Assembly: GCF_017104965.1 (NCBI RefSeq)
Contig: NZ_JAAGPR010000032.1
Span: forward strand, 32,845 to 96,844
Source of the DNA: Paraburkholderia sp. Ac-20340
GTDB taxonomy: Bacteria > Pseudomonadota > Gammaproteobacteria > Burkholderiales > Burkholderiaceae
DNA: 64,000 nucleotides
Direction: 5' to 3'
Shown here: in pieces, positions 52,896 to 61,047 of the stretch
Layout of the letters: each line of letters opens with the position of its first letter
How positions within the stretch are numbered: position 1 is the first letter of the stretch
Program-made: the position numbers and the translations under genes
The notes under the pieces: model-generated
Database searches by the model: none
What the model was told of the DNA's origin: nothing
What the model saw: only the letters and a program-made list of their open reading frames with translations

Positions 52896-54134
52896 TCAGA
52901 CCAGGCCTTGCGCCGCGTTCTGGAAGTTCTGGATGCCGGAGTTGCCATCCGCGCCCGCAACGTCATGCGTTTCGATCTTGTTGAACGTATCGGGATTCGC
53001 GAGCATCGTCTTCGCGGCCTGCTGGACTTCGGCCGACGGCTTCTGGCCATTGCCGCCCGCCGCTTCGCCTTGCGAGAGCTTGTAGAGGTCCTCCACGTTC
53101 AGCGCCTTGTTGCCGTTCGTGCCCATGTAGCCGGCCAGCGCCCCCGCCGCTTCGTTCGTGCCCATCGCGTTCGCGCCGCTGGCGTCGTCGGTGCCGGACG
53201 TGCCGCCCGCGTTGTTCGTGCCGCCCGTGCTGCCGGAGTCGCCGGTTGCGATATTGCCTTGTGCGGCGTTCTCGAAGTTCTCGATGCCCGACTTGCCGTC
53301 CGCGCCCGCGACGTCGTTGGTTTCGATCTGCTTGAAGGTATCGGGATTCTGCAGCATGAATTTCGCGGCCTGCTGCACTTCCGCCGACGGCTTCTGGCCA
53401 TTACCGCCCGCCGACTGCCCTTGCGCGAGCTTGTAGAGATCGTTCATGTCCAGCGCCTTGTTGCCGTTCGTGCCCATGTAGCCCGCGAGTGCGCCCGACG
53501 CGCTCTGCGCATTCATCGACGAACCGTCGTCGCCCAGGCCGCTTGCGTCGCCCGTGCCGCTGGTTCCGCCCGTGCTTCCCGTGCTGCCGTCATCGCCGCC
53601 AGCGCCGCTGGCGTCGTCGAGCGCAATGTTGCCCTGCGCGGCGTTCTGGAAATTCTGGATGCCCGACTTGCCGTCCGCACCGGCAACGTCGTTGGTTTCG
53701 ATCTGCTTGAACGTGTCGGGATTCTGCAGCATGAATTTCGCGGCCTGCTGCACCGCCGGCGACGGCGTCTGCCCATTGCCGCCCGCCGACTGCCCTTCCG
53801 CGAGCTTGTAGAGATCGTTCATGTCGAGCGACTGGTTGCCATTGGTGCCCATGTAGCCCGCCAGCGCACCGGATGCGCTCTGCGCGTTCATGCCGTCGCC
53901 GCCGGAACCGCCCGTCCCGCCCGCGCCACCGGTGCCGCCAGTGCCGCCCGATGAGCCGTCACCGCCATCGCCGAGTTCAGCGAGATCCTTTTCGAGCGCC
54001 TTCGCGAGTTCCGGGCCGAGCACCTTGGCGAGTTCCTTCATGAGCGCGCTATCCTGGCCGCCCGTGCCGCTCACGTCGTCCGTCGATTGAAACTGGCCGC
54101 CGCTGATCGACGGATCGAGATTGAGAGAGACCAT
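52896..54134 (-). CDS. HrpF/NolX-type repeat protein, putative secreted T3SS component
   Basis: A 412-residue protein. Residues 1-60 are a short helical lead; the rest is three tandem units of about 88 residues (82-169, 207-294, 325-411) joined by Gly/Ser/Thr-rich linkers. Each unit has GALAGYMGTNGN, DLYKL, AAKxMLxNPDTFxxIE and DVAGADGxSGIxNF, the last being EF-hand-like. This unit is the repeat of Xanthomonas HrpF and rhizobial NolX/NopX, T3SS translocon proteins, but the C-terminal membrane-inserting region of HrpF is absent. No Cys or signal peptide. An accessory extracellular protein or truncated translocon is likely. Confidence 0.7.
   Translation of the reverse strand: MVSLNLDPSISGGQFQSTDDVSGTGGQDSALMKELAKVLGPELAKALEKDLAELGDGGDGSSGGTGGTGGAGGTGGSGGDGMNAQSASGALAGYMGTNGNQSLDMNDLYKLAEGQSAGGNGQTPSPAVQQAAKFMLQNPDTFKQIETNDVAGADGKSGIQNFQNAAQGNIALDDASGAGGDDGSTGSTGGTSGTGDASGLGDDGSSMNAQSASGALAGYMGTNGNKALDMNDLYKLAQGQSAGGNGQKPSAEVQQAAKFMLQNPDTFKQIETNDVAGADGKSGIENFENAAQGNIATGDSGSTGGTNNAGGTSGTDDASGANAMGTNEAAGALAGYMGTNGNKALNVEDLYKLSQGEAAGGNGQKPSAEVQQAAKTMLANPDTFNKIETHDVAGADGNSGIQNFQNAAQGLV
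52902..53891 (-). repeat. Three tandem coding repeats (52902-53162, 53253-53516, 53628-53891)
   Basis: The three ~264-bp units are so similar at DNA level (for example 53283-53430 against 53658-53805) that recent duplication or gene conversion is likely. Unit spacing is about 351-375 bp including the Gly-rich linkers. Confidence 0.8.
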
Positions 54135-54312
54135 GATGTTGTCCTGTGAGAGTAAGTTAAGAGACGCTCGAAACCGTCGTCGTCCATGACGGATTCAGTC
54201 AAATGAACGCGCCGCCACCCGGCACGCCAATAAACCACAAACTTCGCAATCCTTTATATTTATTACGGATTCCCTATCGACTGGCTGACACCGGTTTACG
54301 CATCGCCAGACA

Positions 54313-54858
54313 TCAGGCGCGCATCCACATCATCGAAGACGTGCAGGCGTCGCGTGCCGGCGTGGCGTCGGCTTTGGCAGGCAGCGCCGCCTGCTGGGTG
54401 GCCGCCGCCTGCGCGAGCAGCCGGTTGCCGATTTGCGCGGCGTGCGGATACGCATCCTGATCGACCGCGGTGCGCGCATAACTGTGCCAGAGCGGATCTT
54501 CGAGCCCGTACAGGCAGACGGCCATCAGCACCGCATGCATGGCCGAGCGCTGCGCCTCTGCATCGGCGTCTTCCAGTACGCGGCGCGCCGCGTCCCACTC
54601 GCCGCGCCGCACATGGCGCCACGCCATCACCGTGCCTGCGCCGCGCCAGCGCGGCCGCAGCACGCGGATCGCTTCGAGCAGATCCTCGAAGTCCGCCGGG
54701 TCTTCGAGCTGCGATGCGTTCCATAGCACCTTTGCGAGCCCGCCCGCGACGTCTTCCCTCAATCGTGTGTAAGTCACTATTCCCTCGCGAGCCCTCGGGG
54801 CCATCAGGTCGAATTGCCGGGAAAGACGCGGCGCGCGCGGCGCGTCGTCGTCCTTCAT
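54313..54858 (-). CDS. HrpB1/HrpK-family protein (paralogue, unit 2)
   Basis: A 181-residue HrpB1/HrpK-like protein. HAVLMAVCLYGLEDPLWHSYARTA is the family block; helices around EDLLEAIRVLRPRWRGAGTVMAWRHVRRGEWDAARRVLED correspond to the HrpB1 core. It follows another paralogue by 9 bp and is the last of the short-spaced genes of the hrpB1-hrcT run. Between it and the repeat gene lies a 178-bp gap, where no perfect hrpII box was found. Confidence 0.72.
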   Translation of the reverse strand: MKDDDAPRAPRLSRQFDLMAPRAREGIVTYTRLREDVAGGLAKVLWNASQLEDPADFEDLLEAIRVLRPRWRGAGTVMAWRHVRRGEWDAARRVLEDADAEAQRSAMHAVLMAVCLYGLEDPLWHSYARTAVDQDAYPHAAQIGNRLLAQAAATQQAALPAKADATPARDACTSSMMWMRA

Positions 54859-54867
54859 GCGATGCCG

Positions 54868-55425
54868 CTAGTCTGCCTGCGCCGCGCGCCGCCGACGCGC
54901 AGCGATGCGAACCGCGCGCTCGCCATGCGAACCGACCGCGCACGCGGCGATGCCTTTCGCTGCCGCGCCTGGCTTCGATATCGGCATGGAAACCGGCGCA
55001 AGCGGCGGCGCGGCCAGCAGCGCGAGTGCCGTGTCCGTGGCCTCCTCGTCGTCGCCCGCCGCGGCGGCCTTGCGCGCGTAGCTGCGCCACGACGCCTCGC
55101 CGAGCGCATACAGACACACGGCAGCCAGCGCCGTGCCGAGCGCGCTCAACCCCGCGCGCCGCTCCACGCCACGTAACTCGTCAAGCGCGCGCCGCCACGC
55201 GCGCACGCGCAGATAACGCCATGCCAGCGCGATCCGCGCACGCGGCGCATCCGGTTGGAGAACGTCGATCGCATGGGCAAGCTCGTCGAGATCGGCAAGC
55301 GACGCGAGCGCGTCGTGCCGCGCCGCACGCCACAGCAGACGCACGAGCGCCGCCACGATGCCGCTGTCCAGCGGATCGATCGTCGTCGCGCACGCGGCGG
55401 CGTCATGCGCATCGCGCCGCGTCAT
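54868..55425 (-). CDS. HrpB1/HrpK-family protein (paralogue, unit 3)
   Basis: A 185-residue HrpB1/HrpK-like protein, start overlapping the hrcT stop (ATGA, 55422-55425). LAAVCLYALGEASWRSYARKAAAAG is the family block, with AWRYLRVRAWRRALDELRGVERRAG before it. N- and C-terminal ends are Ala/Arg-rich. Coupled to hrcT at one end and 9 bp from the next paralogue at the other, so it is translated with the secretion apparatus. Specific role unknown. Confidence 0.72.
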   Translation of the reverse strand: MTRRDAHDAAACATTIDPLDSGIVAALVRLLWRAARHDALASLADLDELAHAIDVLQPDAPRARIALAWRYLRVRAWRRALDELRGVERRAGLSALGTALAAVCLYALGEASWRSYARKAAAAGDDEEATDTALALLAAPPLAPVSMPISKPGAAAKGIAACAVGSHGERAVRIAARRRRAAQAD

Positions 55426-56312
55426 TGCGCACCGCTCTTCGTTGTCGCAGCTGTCGCAGCCGGCGCCGCAGACGGCTTGCCGCCACCCGCGCGCGCCTCG
55501 CCCTCCACCTCGCCGCGCGACAGCGCCTGCGCCTGCGCGCTGAGCCCGGTGAGCGCGATCTGCCCGCGCACCTCGGCGAGGAACACGCCCGCGAGCAGCG
55601 CCAGCAACAGAATCGTCAACGCGCCCTTCACCGGTTGCGCGAGCGAACCCAGTTCGAGCTTTTGCGACATCTTGCTCGTGAAGCCGAAGCCGATATCCAC
55701 GAGCAACAGCATCAGCATCATCGGCGCGGCGAGCTTGGCGACGGTCTCCATCAGCGAATCGGTCTGATGCAGCACGAAGCTCTCCAGCACCTGCCCGCCC
55801 GCCGGAACGAGCGCGCCGAGCGGCCACCATCGATACGAGTCATAGAGCGCGCCCAGCAGAAACGTCATGCCGCCGAGCAGCCAGAACGCGGCGATGGCGA
55901 ACTGGCTCAAAAGCGCGGACGTGAGCGAGCTCTGCTGACCCTGGCTTGGGTTCTGCATCTGCACGTTGTTGTAGCCCGCGAGGTCGTCCACATAGACGCC
56001 CACACACTCGGCGGCCCAGAACACCGACGACGCCGCGAAGCCGAACACCAGCCCCAGCAGCGCTTCCTTGATGCCGATCGCCACCAGCATCAGCGGGGTG
56101 GAATCTTCGTAGAAGCCCTGCTGCCCCCAGGCCACGAAGACGCTCCACAACAGCGCGAGCGCGGTGCGCACGCGGCCCTGCAACACGCCGTCGGCGGTGG
56201 GCGGGAATACGATCATGAGCACCATGAGACGCTCGCTGCACAGTGCGAGCAGGGTCACGAAGCCGACCAGATGGTGGCCGGCCATGAGTGTCTGATAAGT
56301 GATGTCGTTCAT
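55422..56312 (-). CDS. hrcT: T3SS inner-membrane export protein SctT (HrcT)
   Basis: A 296-residue SctT/FliR-family export gate protein, slightly longer than usual. VGFVTLLALCSERLMVLMIVFPPTADGVLQGRVRTAL, GFAASSVFWAAECVGVYVDDLAGYNNVQMQNPSQGQ and the FGFTSKMSQKLELGSL region are conserved. About six TM helices. The C-terminal ~40 residues are Ala-rich and charged. Start at 56312 chosen by homology; the frame upstream overlaps hrpB7. It forms part of the export gate with SctR, SctS and SctU. Confidence 0.91.
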   Translation of the reverse strand: MNDITYQTLMAGHHLVGFVTLLALCSERLMVLMIVFPPTADGVLQGRVRTALALLWSVFVAWGQQGFYEDSTPLMLVAIGIKEALLGLVFGFAASSVFWAAECVGVYVDDLAGYNNVQMQNPSQGQQSSLTSALLSQFAIAAFWLLGGMTFLLGALYDSYRWWPLGALVPAGGQVLESFVLHQTDSLMETVAKLAAPMMLMLLLVDIGFGFTSKMSQKLELGSLAQPVKGALTILLLALLAGVFLAEVRGQIALTGLSAQAQALSRGEVEGEARAGGGKPSAAPAATAATTKSGAQ

Positions 56313-56335
56313 CGCAAGCAGGCTCTCCGGATAAC

Positions 56336-56818
56336 TCAGGCGGCGCGCGCGGGGCGTCGCTGTTCGCTTGTCTCTTCTTCCTCGGCATCTTCGCGCGCTT
56401 GCGCCAGCGCCTGCGCGAGCCGGTCGCGATGGCGCGTGTAGACGTCGATGCGCGCGCGATTGCGCACGATGCGCAGACGCGCCTCGGCGCACGCGGCCTC
56501 GCTCGCGGCCAGCGTCTGCACGGCGCGCGCCGTATCGCCTTCACACGCCGCCAGTCGCGCCGATTCCTCGGCGCGCCACTCGCGCAGCGCGAGCAAGACG
56601 TCGGGACGAAACGCGCCGTCCAGCATCGCGTCGAGCTTCGCATCTTCCAGCGCGAGCTTCGCGGCCTGCGCTTCGGTCTGCGCGCGGCTTGCCGCGAGCG
56701 CGTGCGTCTTCTGCGCGACATCGGCGCGCTGCGCGGCCAGCGCCGCGTCGAGCTTGCGCCCGAGCGCCTCGCGACGCGACAGCACGCGATCGATCGCAAT
56801 CACCCGGCGATCCTTCAT
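56336..56818 (-). CDS. hrpB7: T3SS stalk protein HrpB7 (SctO-like)
   Basis: A 160-residue, almost entirely helical protein of the HrpB7/SctO type. Coiled-coil composition rich in Ala, Arg, Glu and Gln (ALAAQRADVAQKTHALAASRAQTEAQAAKLALEDAK). It sits between hrcN and hrcT as in Xanthomonas and Ralstonia hrp clusters. The start overlaps the hrcN stop (ATGA, 56815-56818). SctO connects the ATPase to the export gate. Confidence 0.8.
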   Translation of the reverse strand: MKDRRVIAIDRVLSRREALGRKLDAALAAQRADVAQKTHALAASRAQTEAQAAKLALEDAKLDAMLDGAFRPDVLLALREWRAEESARLAACEGDTARAVQTLAASEAACAEARLRIVRNRARIDVYTRHRDRLAQALAQAREDAEEEETSEQRRPARAA

Positions 56819-58164
56819 GACGCCACGATCTCCGCGAGCTGGCCGAGCGTCTCGTCGAAATCGACCAGCAGGTCGGTCGGCTGGCTGAGAAAAGCGCGGA
56901 TCGCCTCGATTTTCTGCACCGCTTCGTCGGCCACCGGATCGGCGCCGCTCTGGTATTCGCCCACCTGGATCAGCAGCTCCACTTCCTTGTGTTTGGCGAG
57001 CAGGCGGCGCACGTGCCCGGCCACGCCCACATGCTCGCGGCTCACGACCTGGGACATCACGCGCGAGAGACTGGCGCTCACGTCGATGGCGGGATAGCGG
57101 TTCTGCGCCGCGATCTCGCGCGACAGGATCATGTGTCCGTCGAGAATGCCGCGCACTTCCTCGGCGATCGGATCGCCGCCCGATTCGTCTTCGGCTAGCA
57201 CCGTGTAGAGCGCCGTGATCGAGCCGCGTTCGGCGCGGCCCGTGCGTTCGAGCAGACGCGGCAGCTCCGCGAAGATCGAGGGCGGGAAGCCGCGCCGCGT
57301 GGGCGGCTCGCCCATGGCCAGGCCGATCTCGCGCTGCGCGCGCGCAAATCGCGTCAGCGAATCCATCATCAGCAGCACGCGCTGGCCGCGATCGCGGAAG
57401 TATTCGGCGACGGCGGTGGCCGCGTAGGCGGCTTTGGCGCGTTCGATGGAGGAACGATCGGAGGTCGCGCACACCACCACCGAGCGCGCCATGCCTTCCT
57501 CGCCCAGAATGTGCTCGCAGAATTCGCGCACTTCGCGGCCACGCTCGCCGATCAAGGCGATCACGTTCACATCGCAGCGCGCGCCGCGCGCGAACATGCC
57601 CATCAGCGTGCTCTTGCCCACGCCAGCGGGCGCGAAAATGCCCATGCGCTGGCCTTCGGCGAGCGTCATCATGCCGTCCACGACGCGCACGCCGGTGGGC
57701 AGCGGCGTGTCGAGCACGGGGCGGCTCATCGGATCGGGCGGATCGGCGATCACGGGTTGCCACGCGTCGCAATCGAGCGGGCCCTTGCCGTCGACGGGCT
57801 CGCCCAGGCTGTCGATCACGCGGCCGAGCAGACCCGTGCCGATGCGCAGCGCGAGCGGCCGGCCGAGACCGCGCACGCGCGTCTCGCGCGAAACGTTGCC
57901 CAGCCGCCCAAACGGCGAAAGCAAGGCGATGCCGCGCGTGAAGCCCACGACTTCGGCGCGTTGCAGCAGCGCGCCTTGCGGCGAGCGCAGTTCGCAGAGT
58001 TCGCCGAGCTGCGCGTCGAGACCCGCGACCTTGATAAGCGTGCCGATCACTTCCTGGATCTTGCCGTAGCCCGTCGTGCGCACGGGCATGCGCAATTCGC
58101 GTTCGAGGTCGGAGGTGAAACGGTCGAAACTTGCCGATTGTGCTGGGGCGTTGGTGGGGCTCAT
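56815..58164 (-). CDS. hrcN: T3SS ATPase SctN (HrcN)
   Basis: A 449-residue F1-beta-like ATPase. Walker A APAGVGKST at about 178-186, Walker B in RVLLMMDSLTRFARAQRE at about 262, and GEPPTRRGFPPSIFAELPRLLERTG of the type III ATPase class. It unfolds and unloads chaperone-substrate complexes at the inner membrane. Its stop and start overlap the flanking genes by four bases each (ATGA at 56815 and 58161), pointing to tight translational coupling. Confidence 0.96.
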   Translation of the reverse strand: MSPTNAPAQSASFDRFTSDLERELRMPVRTTGYGKIQEVIGTLIKVAGLDAQLGELCELRSPQGALLQRAEVVGFTRGIALLSPFGRLGNVSRETRVRGLGRPLALRIGTGLLGRVIDSLGEPVDGKGPLDCDAWQPVIADPPDPMSRPVLDTPLPTGVRVVDGMMTLAEGQRMGIFAPAGVGKSTLMGMFARGARCDVNVIALIGERGREVREFCEHILGEEGMARSVVVCATSDRSSIERAKAAYAATAVAEYFRDRGQRVLLMMDSLTRFARAQREIGLAMGEPPTRRGFPPSIFAELPRLLERTGRAERGSITALYTVLAEDESGGDPIAEEVRGILDGHMILSREIAAQNRYPAIDVSASLSRVMSQVVSREHVGVAGHVRRLLAKHKEVELLIQVGEYQSGADPVADEAVQKIEAIRAFLSQPTDLLVDFDETLGQLAEIVAS

Positions 58165-58979
58165 GGCGCGTCGGCTTCCTGTAACGAGGCGGGTTGTTCG
58201 GGCGCGATTACGATGTCCACCGGCACATCGATTTGCGCTTCGATTTGCGCGTCGTCCGGCGTATCGCTGTGCTCGTCGAGCGCCCGCGCCAGCGCCTCGC
58301 GCAGCGCTTCAAACTGCACGTCCAGGCCCGCATCAACGGTGCCGAGTTCGCTCTCGCACAGGCAAGCGCCGGTTTGCAGCGCCGCGTCGGCGCGAACGCG
58401 CACCCGCACCGCGCGGCCCAGATCGCGCGCCTGCGCCGCGAATTCCGCAAAAGCCTGAGTGGCCGCTGCGAACCGCGTCGGATGCACGGCCACGTCGAGC
58501 ACGCTGCCATCGGCGACGATGTTGTCGAGCGTGGACGTGGCGCGGCGCAACAGTTCGGCCGGATCGCTCGCGGCCACCATCCGTTCGACGGCAAGCACCA
58601 CCAGTTCGGCAAGACGCGCGCGTTCGCGCCGCGCCACCGCTTGCGCGGCTGCATCGGGAAGTCGCAAGTGGCGCGCGTGCCAATCCGCGAGCGCGTCGCG
58701 CAGCCCCGCCGCGCGGCCTTCGCGCGCGGCGTCGGCGTGACGCGCTGCGGCTTCGGCAAGCTGCGCCGCGGCCTGCGCCTGCGCGGTTTCGCGCAGCGCG
58801 CGGGCGTCTGCGTGGGCGGCGTCGAGCATCGCATCGCAGCGCGCCTGCAGCGCGGCGAGCGCTTCGTCCATGTCCACCAGTTCCGCCAGTTCATGCGCAC
58901 GCAGGACGTCGTGTTCGACGCCCGCTCCCGCGCCCGCATCGCAGCCCTCGCGCGACGCATTGCGCAACCAGATCATCAT
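58161..58979 (-). CDS. hrpB5: T3SS stator HrpB5 (SctL)
   Basis: A 272-residue helical HrpB5/SctL/FliH-type protein. Long Ala/Arg/Glu-rich coiled coil at about 40-130, then a globular end with ARLAELVVLAVERMVAASDPAELLRRATSTLDNIV and LCESELGTVDAGLDVQFEAL, the conserved C-terminal module. It binds and restrains SctN and links it to the cytoplasmic sorting platform. Start overlaps the hrpB4 stop (ATGA). Confidence 0.86.
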   Translation of the reverse strand: MMIWLRNASREGCDAGAGAGVEHDVLRAHELAELVDMDEALAALQARCDAMLDAAHADARALRETAQAQAAAQLAEAAARHADAAREGRAAGLRDALADWHARHLRLPDAAAQAVARRERARLAELVVLAVERMVAASDPAELLRRATSTLDNIVADGSVLDVAVHPTRFAAATQAFAEFAAQARDLGRAVRVRVRADAALQTGACLCESELGTVDAGLDVQFEALREALARALDEHSDTPDDAQIEAQIDVPVDIVIAPEQPASLQEADAP

Positions 58980-59695
58980 GCGGCCTCCGCCAGAAGTTCA
59001 GGCAGACGCGCAGCGAGCGCGTCCGCAATCGTCGTGCGAGGCGTGCTCGCGTCGTCCAGTTCGGGCCACGCTGCCTGCAGCGCGTCGTTCGGCAACGCGA
59101 AGCGCATCAGCGCGAACGCCTCGCCGCATTCGCGCGCGAGCCGCTCGAAACCCCGCGCCGCGAGCGTATCGGCGATATCGGGCGCGCGCGCATCGAGCGC
59201 CGCTTCAGGGTGCAAATCGCGGTACAAATCGCCCTGCAAATCGCGCGGCATCGAGAGCAGCACGCGCACGCCGCTCTCGCCGAGCCACTGCGCGAGGAGC
59301 GCGCGGCGCGGCCGGTCGATCCATGCGCGGATTTCATCGGCGTGCTCGCAAAGCGCGCGCAAGCGCCATATTCGTTGTGCGTGCAACGGCTCGATCAGCG
59401 CGAGCGCCGCACCCGGCGACACAAAACAGGCGAGCGGCGGCACCGGCACGCCGGCATCCGCGAGCACGGCTTCGGCCAGCGCTTCATTGCTTCGGTCATT
59501 GCTTCGGTCCTCGCTTCGAGTGCGGCTTCGATCCACGCCGCCCGGCACGCCCGCCGTGCGCCACAAGCGCTCGCGCCGCAACGGATGCATCCAGTCGAGC
59601 AAGGTGCGCCGCCGATGCCGGTAGCGCGCGAGCCGCGCCGCGATCACACGCGCGCACTGGCTGTCGTCGGCGTTCTCAAGTGTGCGGTCGTTCAT
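58976..59695 (-). CDS. hrpB4: T3SS protein HrpB4 (SctK)
   Basis: A protein of about 239 residues of the HrpB4/SctK type, recognised mainly by order between hrcJ and hrpB5, and by its LDWMHPLRRERLWR start and SGVRVLLSMPRDLQGDLYRDL block. SctK connects the sorting platform to the inner-membrane ring. Start at 59695 was preferred because GGAA lies six bases before it; ATGs at 59701 and 59707 are alternatives. Assignment is chiefly by synteny. Confidence 0.8.
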   Translation of the reverse strand: MNDRTLENADDSQCARVIAARLARYRHRRRTLLDWMHPLRRERLWRTAGVPGGVDRSRTRSEDRSNDRSNEALAEAVLADAGVPVPPLACFVSPGAALALIEPLHAQRIWRLRALCEHADEIRAWIDRPRRALLAQWLGESGVRVLLSMPRDLQGDLYRDLHPEAALDARAPDIADTLAARGFERLARECGEAFALMRFALPNDALQAAWPELDDASTPRTTIADALAARLPELLAEAA

Positions 59696-59709
59696 GAGCA
59701 TTTCCATCG

Positions 59710-60594
59710 TCACGCCGCCGCATTGTTCACATCGGCCGACGCGCTCGCCTGCGCCGCCGCAGCGCCTTTCGCGCGCCGCTTCAACAGCTTCGCGGCCAGC
59801 CCGGCCACGCCATCGCGCGACGCCGCGCCGCGCGCGCGCATCAACGCGAACGCCGCCACGCCCAGCAGCAGAACCATGCCGAGCGCACCGCCCGCGTAAA
59901 TCAGCAGATCGTTCGCCGCATTCGCGCGCGGCGCGAGGGCGAGCGGATCGGCCGCGATCGCGGTCACGCTCACCTGGTCGTAAGTGAGACCTTCGATGCT
60001 GTGCACCACGAGGTTCTTGATCGCGGGCACGAGCCGGTCGAGACTCGCGTCTGGCCGGTACTTGATGAACACGGCAGCCGACGACGGCCTGACCGTCTGC
60101 GCCAGTGGATCGTTGTCGGGCAGCACGATCTGCACGCGCGCGACCACCACGCCGTCGATCTTCGACAGCGTGTCGCTGAGTTCCTGCGAAAGCCCGTAAA
60201 TGAAGCGCACGCGCTCTTCGGTCGGGGTGGAAACGAGGCCGTCTTTCTTGAACAACGCGCCGAGATTGTCGTACTTGTTCTCGGGTATGCCGCGCGCGCG
60301 CAAGACCTGCATCGCCCGCACGATCTGCGCGTCGTCCACGGCGACGGACCACGTCTTGCCGCCATCGGGCGAACTCTTTTGTGCATCCACACCGTATTCG
60401 ATCAGCGTAGCGACCATCACATTGCAGTCCTGTTCGCTCAACTGCCCATACAGCTCCTTCTTGCAGCCCACGAGCGCGAGCAGCAGCGCCAGCGAAACGC
60501 AGGGCAAGAGGCGACGCAGCGCGCGAGGCTGGCGAAGAATCGGGCCGGTCCGGCCTTGCGCACCGGGTGCGCGTTCGTCGTAGTCGGGTTTCAT
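59710..60594 (-). CDS. hrcJ: T3SS inner-ring lipoprotein SctJ (HrcJ)
   Basis: A 294-residue SctJ/YscJ lipoprotein. Lipobox ALVGC with Cys at about 44, periplasmic ring-building domains (YGVDAQKSSPDGGKTWSVAVD, RVQIVLPDNDPLAQTVRPSSAAVFIKYRP), then a C-terminal TM (LLIYAGGALGMVLLLGVAAFAL). The first ATG gives a long, charged leader before the signal, and later starts are possible. It forms the inner-membrane ring with SctD. Confidence 0.92.
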   Translation of the reverse strand: MKPDYDERAPGAQGRTGPILRQPRALRRLLPCVSLALLLALVGCKKELYGQLSEQDCNVMVATLIEYGVDAQKSSPDGGKTWSVAVDDAQIVRAMQVLRARGIPENKYDNLGALFKKDGLVSTPTEERVRFIYGLSQELSDTLSKIDGVVVARVQIVLPDNDPLAQTVRPSSAAVFIKYRPDASLDRLVPAIKNLVVHSIEGLTYDQVSVTAIAADPLALAPRANAANDLLIYAGGALGMVLLLGVAAFALMRARGAASRDGVAGLAAKLLKRRAKGAAAAQASASADVNNAAA

Positions 60595-60595
60595 G

Positions 60596-60997
60596 TCACT
60601 GGTTCTTCATGAGCGTCTGCACGGCGTCCTTGGTGGATTGCACCGTGGCCATCTTGACTTGCAGATCGGCGTTGAGGCTGGCGATCTCCAGCTGGATCGT
60701 CATGTCGGCGGCGGCGAGGCGCTCCATCGAGAGCGCGCTCAGATGCTGACTCATATAGAGCACGTCGTTGGGCACCTGGCGATAGTCGGCGGCCTGGTCC
60801 TCGACGGCCTGCTTCACCACATCGAGCCGCGAGCCGGGCGCGGACGTGGCGGACAGACTCGCCTGCGCGCCGGGCTCCTGCTCCAGCAGCGCCTGGAAGC
60901 GCTCGGCGAGCGCGGCGGGCGGCGTGCTTGCATGCGTGCCGCTGCCGGTGTCGAGAATGCGGTCGATATCGAACTGTGTGACGAGCGTGGAATTCAT
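60596..60997 (-). CDS. hrpB2: T3SS inner-rod protein HrpB2 (SctI)
   Basis: A 133-residue HrpB2/SctI protein: MNSTLVTQFDIDRIL start, an Ala-rich middle and a helical C-terminal end (MSQHLSALSMERLAAADMTIQLEIASLNADLQVKMATVQSTKDAVQTLMKNQ) of the kind that forms the inner rod. It is itself an early secreted substrate. Start at 60997 fits the family; a longer in-frame start at 61051 would overlap hrpB1. One base separates it from hrcJ. Confidence 0.87.
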   Translation of the reverse strand: MNSTLVTQFDIDRILDTGSGTHASTPPAALAERFQALLEQEPGAQASLSATSAPGSRLDVVKQAVEDQAADYRQVPNDVLYMSQHLSALSMERLAAADMTIQLEIASLNADLQVKMATVQSTKDAVQTLMKNQ

Positions 60998-61047
60998 TTC
61001 GCGTCTCCGGTAATGGGCATGCGCGTGCTCTCGCCCGCGCGCGGCGC

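Noticed and set aside
52902..53891. A CRISPR-like array
   Set aside because: The repeats are ~264 bp and coding, in frame, with Gly-rich linkers; they are protein repeats.
54135..54312. A possible hrpII box before the HrpF-like gene
   Set aside because: Only one CGAA (54169) is present on the minus-strand side; no partner at the required distance. The gene may use the upstream operon promoter or another element.
54354..56441. A 695-residue open frame on the plus strand
   Set aside because: It covers the opposite strand of hrcT and the HrpB1-like genes; Arg/Ala-rich with no recognisable motif.
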